A stretch of 64,000 nucleotides of DNA from positions 682,501 to 746,500 of the forward strand of contig BDSI01000047.1 of assembly GCA_003117195.1 (NCBI GenBank), written 5' to 3'. Below are positions 60,140-64,000 of the stretch, in pieces. Under the pieces are notes generated by a model. That model made no database searches. It saw only the letters and a list, made by a program, of their open reading frames with translations, and had not been told where the DNA came from. The DNA comes from Eudorina sp. 2006-703-Eu-15. Lineage: Eukaryota > Chlorophyta > Chlorophyceae > Chlamydomonadales > Volvocaceae. The translations under genes were made by a program, and so were the position numbers. The stretch's first letter is position 1. Each line of letters starts with the position of its first letter.

Positions 60140-61133
60140 CGCCAACGAAATGGACAGGTGCTGTAAACGAACCGCGAGGCAGTAGGGGGTCACTGCAATG
60201 TACTGAAGAGCCACAAGGCCGCCAGGCAAACGCATACAGGTTCACAGCGTCGCCGTACAGAGCCGCCGTACAGTAAGAAAACATCCGTCGAGGTTCACAC
60301 CGTAATCGGGGACAAGGGGAGCACCGAGGCGCGAGGGACCAGTAGGAGAAACAACTCGAAATAATGATAAGATAGATTGCCACTGGAAGGCCAAGACGTA
60401 AAAGGGCCGATAGCGAAGCGGACACGAGAGCCACGGCGAGCAACACAAGGAACAAAGCAACACGGTCGTATGTACTTTAGTCATATGTACGAGCACAAAC
60501 CGATACCGTTAGTAGCGGTTGACTCCTCTAGCCACCTCGCAGTGTCCCGGTCGTGCAGTATGGCTCAAAGAAGGGGACAAGCGAATGTGGAATCAGTACG
60601 GACGCGGGTGTAATCTGCTTGATGCAAACCATGCAATCGATCGATCGGACAACCCCTTGCAGGACAAAAGTTCCATCAGCGCTGTGGGCCGCATCGTAAA
60701 GATGCCAGTGCTATCGAGGCAGCCATGCCAGCGGGGACTCTGCCGTAATCGATAGAACTGGAATTGCGGACCTGCCTGCACATCGCTGAAAGATAGCCTC
60801 GCGACTCATCCATGCACCACTGAGTGCATCAGTAAGCGCCAACTGCCAACTACCCCCGGAAGCAAAAGCGGGGGCTACAACAACCATGAAGGCGGCGGAG
60901 AGGCATGGCCTCTCAGTAACGCCGTGCAGAAGATCGCCCTCTTCACATACGTCTTCATACACATCCTCCTCTTCACCCCCAGTCCCCCACCACCCACACC
61001 CCCAGTCCCCCACGACCACCACCCACCCAGTCCTCCTCCACCCCCACAAGCCACACGTACAAAAGCAAACAACACCAACGTCCAGTGCGTCCGGCGAGGT
61101 GTCAGTGAATGCCTGTCGCAATGCTCGCCGAAC
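60140..61133. other. Intergenic region upstream of the Gln-rich gene
   Basis: About 1 kb with no recognisable exon. It must hold the promoter of the Gln-rich gene (minus strand). A CCCCCACCACCCAC-rich stretch lies at 60975-61040. Confidence 0.45.
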
Positions 61134-62321
<1,188 letters not shown>

Positions 62322-62767
62322 GTTTGACACATGGAGGCAGATCGCGGGCAGAGACACAGGCGCACACACAATGCCTGGCACTCCGGCTTTGCGTTGTGGA
62401 TGCACATCAGAGCTTCAATGACCGCCTGCCACACACACACGCGTCTGCAGCGTTCATCCGCAAACACACTCGTAACACATCCGCTCACGCGTGCGGCAGC
62501 TTCGCAACCACCCTTGACTCCCCGTTAATGCCGTAGTGTGCACCCAGCTCCGGAGCCGGCGCGGCAGAGAGCCCCGGGCACGCCGCCGCTTGCCGCATTC
62601 GATGCTGAAAAACCACACATCAGACGCGGCTGTAAAACAACCTCCCGCTGTAACCACCTTCCGGAGGGGCCGGGGTGGTGTCTCGCAGGTCGGCGCGACA
62701 GATGGCAGCAGAAGGCCCACGCATCCGCCGCTGACTCGCTGTCCTGTTGCCAAACAAACGACAGACA
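62322..62767. other. Intergenic region left of the beta-helix gene
   Basis: About 450 bases with short open frames only. It would include the 3' UTR of the beta-helix gene if the stop at 62768 is real. No TGTAA on the minus strand was seen. Confidence 0.4.
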
Positions 62768-64000
62768 TCACCCACACGGAAACGACGTGTCGTTGCTGCT
62801 GCCAAGCAGGACGAAATCCACCACGTCCGCCGGGTAGAAGAAGCGGGTGCGGCGGAGTGATCCGGCCGTGCCCGTGCCCGTGTCCGCCGTGTCGGCAGGT
62901 GCGGCCCCTGCGCACTCCTGAACCGACATGCTGCTCACGTCGCCGTCGGCGCCCAGCGGCGGCAGCACCGCCGCCGCGCTGCCGGACCGGCCGGCGGCGT
63001 TGCCGCTCAGCTCCACCCGCTCCAACGCCGCCACCACCAGGGCCGCAAAGTACAGCGCCCCGCCGTCGCCGCGGGCGGCCACGTTCCCGGTCAGGCTGCA
63101 GTTGGCCACCGCGACCTCTACAGGTCGGCGCTGAGGGGATCCTCCTGGGAGCAGGAGCGCGCGCAGAATGTCGGGGGGTGCGACGGGCGGAGCGCCGCTA
63201 CTACCACTACCACTGCCAGCACCAGCACCACCGCCACCGCCAGCGGCAGCACCGCTGGTGGTGGTGGTGGTGCCGGACCCGACGGTGGGGCCTCCGCCGT
63301 GCTGGGCGGTGGAGGAGCCGCCGGTGGTGGCCAGAGCGACCGAGACGGCGCCGCCGCTGAGCAGCGCCGAGTTGTTGGCCAGCCGGGACTCAACCAGGCG
63401 GAGCGCCGAGAGGGCACCGGCGGAGACGCCGCCGCCCAGGGCGCCGGCGGAGTTGGCGGTAACGCTGCGGGTGCAGAGAGAGGGATCCGTCAAACGTACG
63501 TTCACATAAATGCACGCACACTCTCTCAGCTCTCTTATACATACGATACACGCACACCGTCCAGATTTCAGGTCCTGAAGCATTAGGATTTGATCTATTT
63601 GTTCATCGTGGGTATTTATAAGTGTGCCATATTCACCAAGCAAGGCTATTGTGTAACCTATCCCTAAACGCATGCAACCCAGAATTCACAATCCCCCGCC
63701 CCGCCCAAAGAACTGATTATGCATGAAATATCCCGTACCTGCACGACACCAGCTCCAGCGCGCTGCCGTACTTGGCAGCCTGCTCGTCGTCCGGTGGGAC
63801 GGCCGCAACGCCGCCGCCGGCGCCCGTGGAAAGACCGCCGGCGCTGTTATTGGAGAGAGCACAGCTGTGGAAGGCCACCATGCCGCTCGTTGCCGTCGCC
63901 ACCGCACCCCCGTCCGCCCCCGCCGAGTTACCGCTGAAACTCGAACCGCGCACCAACAGCGCCAACCACCAAGAGCCGTTGACGCCGCCGCTAACCGCCG
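62768..64000 (-). CDS. Beta-helix (Pmp-like) repeat protein, 3' part only
   Basis: The exon 64000-63739 is open to the window edge and joins in phase to 63464-62768 through a GT-AG intron. The product shows the N-x-A...GGA repeat of polymorphic-outer-membrane-like right-handed beta helices: SGNSAGADGGAVA, SNNSAGG...GGGVAAV, TANSAGALGGGVSAG, ANNSALLSGGAVSVA, TGNVAARGDGGALYF and SGNAAGRSG. Gly/Ser/Thr-rich insertions separate some rungs. Volvocine algae have families of large cell-surface or secreted proteins built of such repeats; the start, signal peptide and any membrane anchor lie outside the window. The last exon ends SSNDTSFPCG before TGA; a GTGATG donor just before the stop could instead extend the gene. 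The role is inferred only from the fold. Confidence 0.7.

Overview
This window looks like nuclear DNA of a volvocine green alga (Chlamydomonadales; relatives are Chlamydomonas, Gonium, Volvox). The grounds are high GC, intron-rich genes with GT-AG introns of 60 to 1,800 bases, exons full of poly-Gln, poly-Ala, poly-Gly and poly-Pro runs, abundant microsatellites inside introns, and TGTAA words (the usual algal poly(A) signal) downstream of most stop codons. Nothing prokaryotic, viral or organellar was recognised. Exons were joined by eye from GT-AG boundaries, phase matching and family conservation. No transcript data were available.

Layout. 1-319 is a (TGGA)n array, followed by about 3 kb without a recognisable gene. 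3573-9058 (-) is a nine-exon UBLCP1, the nuclear proteasome/CTD phosphatase. 9881-16273 (-) is a six-exon F-box/leucine-rich-repeat-like protein. Divergent from it, 16971-25416 (+) is a twelve-exon ALKBH8 tRNA wobble-uridine hydroxylase/methyltransferase, one of whose introns holds a 1.3 kb C-rich minisatellite. 26707-29096 (-) is a Mediator subunit 8-like gene. It shares a 249-base intergenic region with a secreted cystatin at 29346-30059 (+). 31405-32214 (+) is a MAM33/p32 mitochondrial matrix protein. 33099-35819 (-) is an unidentified EF-hand protein with a likely organelle presequence and a hydrophobic C-terminal segment. It is divergent from 36260-44577 (+), a fifteen-exon GYF-domain protein of the EXA1/GIGYF type. 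About 3.4 kb without a recognised gene follows. 47986-60139 (-) encodes an enormous Gln/Ala-rich protein (about 3,500 residues) of unknown function. 61134-62321 (+) is a doubtful gene containing a 36-unit CAG tract and four 45-base repeats. The right edge carries the 3' part of a beta-helix repeat (Pmp-like) surface protein (-).

The genes do not form one pathway. Several concern gene expression: tRNA modification (ALKBH8), Mediator (MED8), translational repression (GYF protein), and protein turnover or its regulation (UBLCP1, F-box protein, cystatin). Three head-to-head pairs with short intergenic gaps (F-box/ALKBH8, MED8/cystatin, EF-hand/GYF) suggest shared promoters. The most unusual signals are a strongly recurrent 12-base palindrome of the form GACCC-RY-GGGTC in coding and non-coding DNA, the intronic minisatellite of ALKBH8, a GC-AG intron in the GYF gene, a frame-neutral 84-base intron in the giant Gln-rich gene, and the unassigned EF-hand and Gln-rich proteins.
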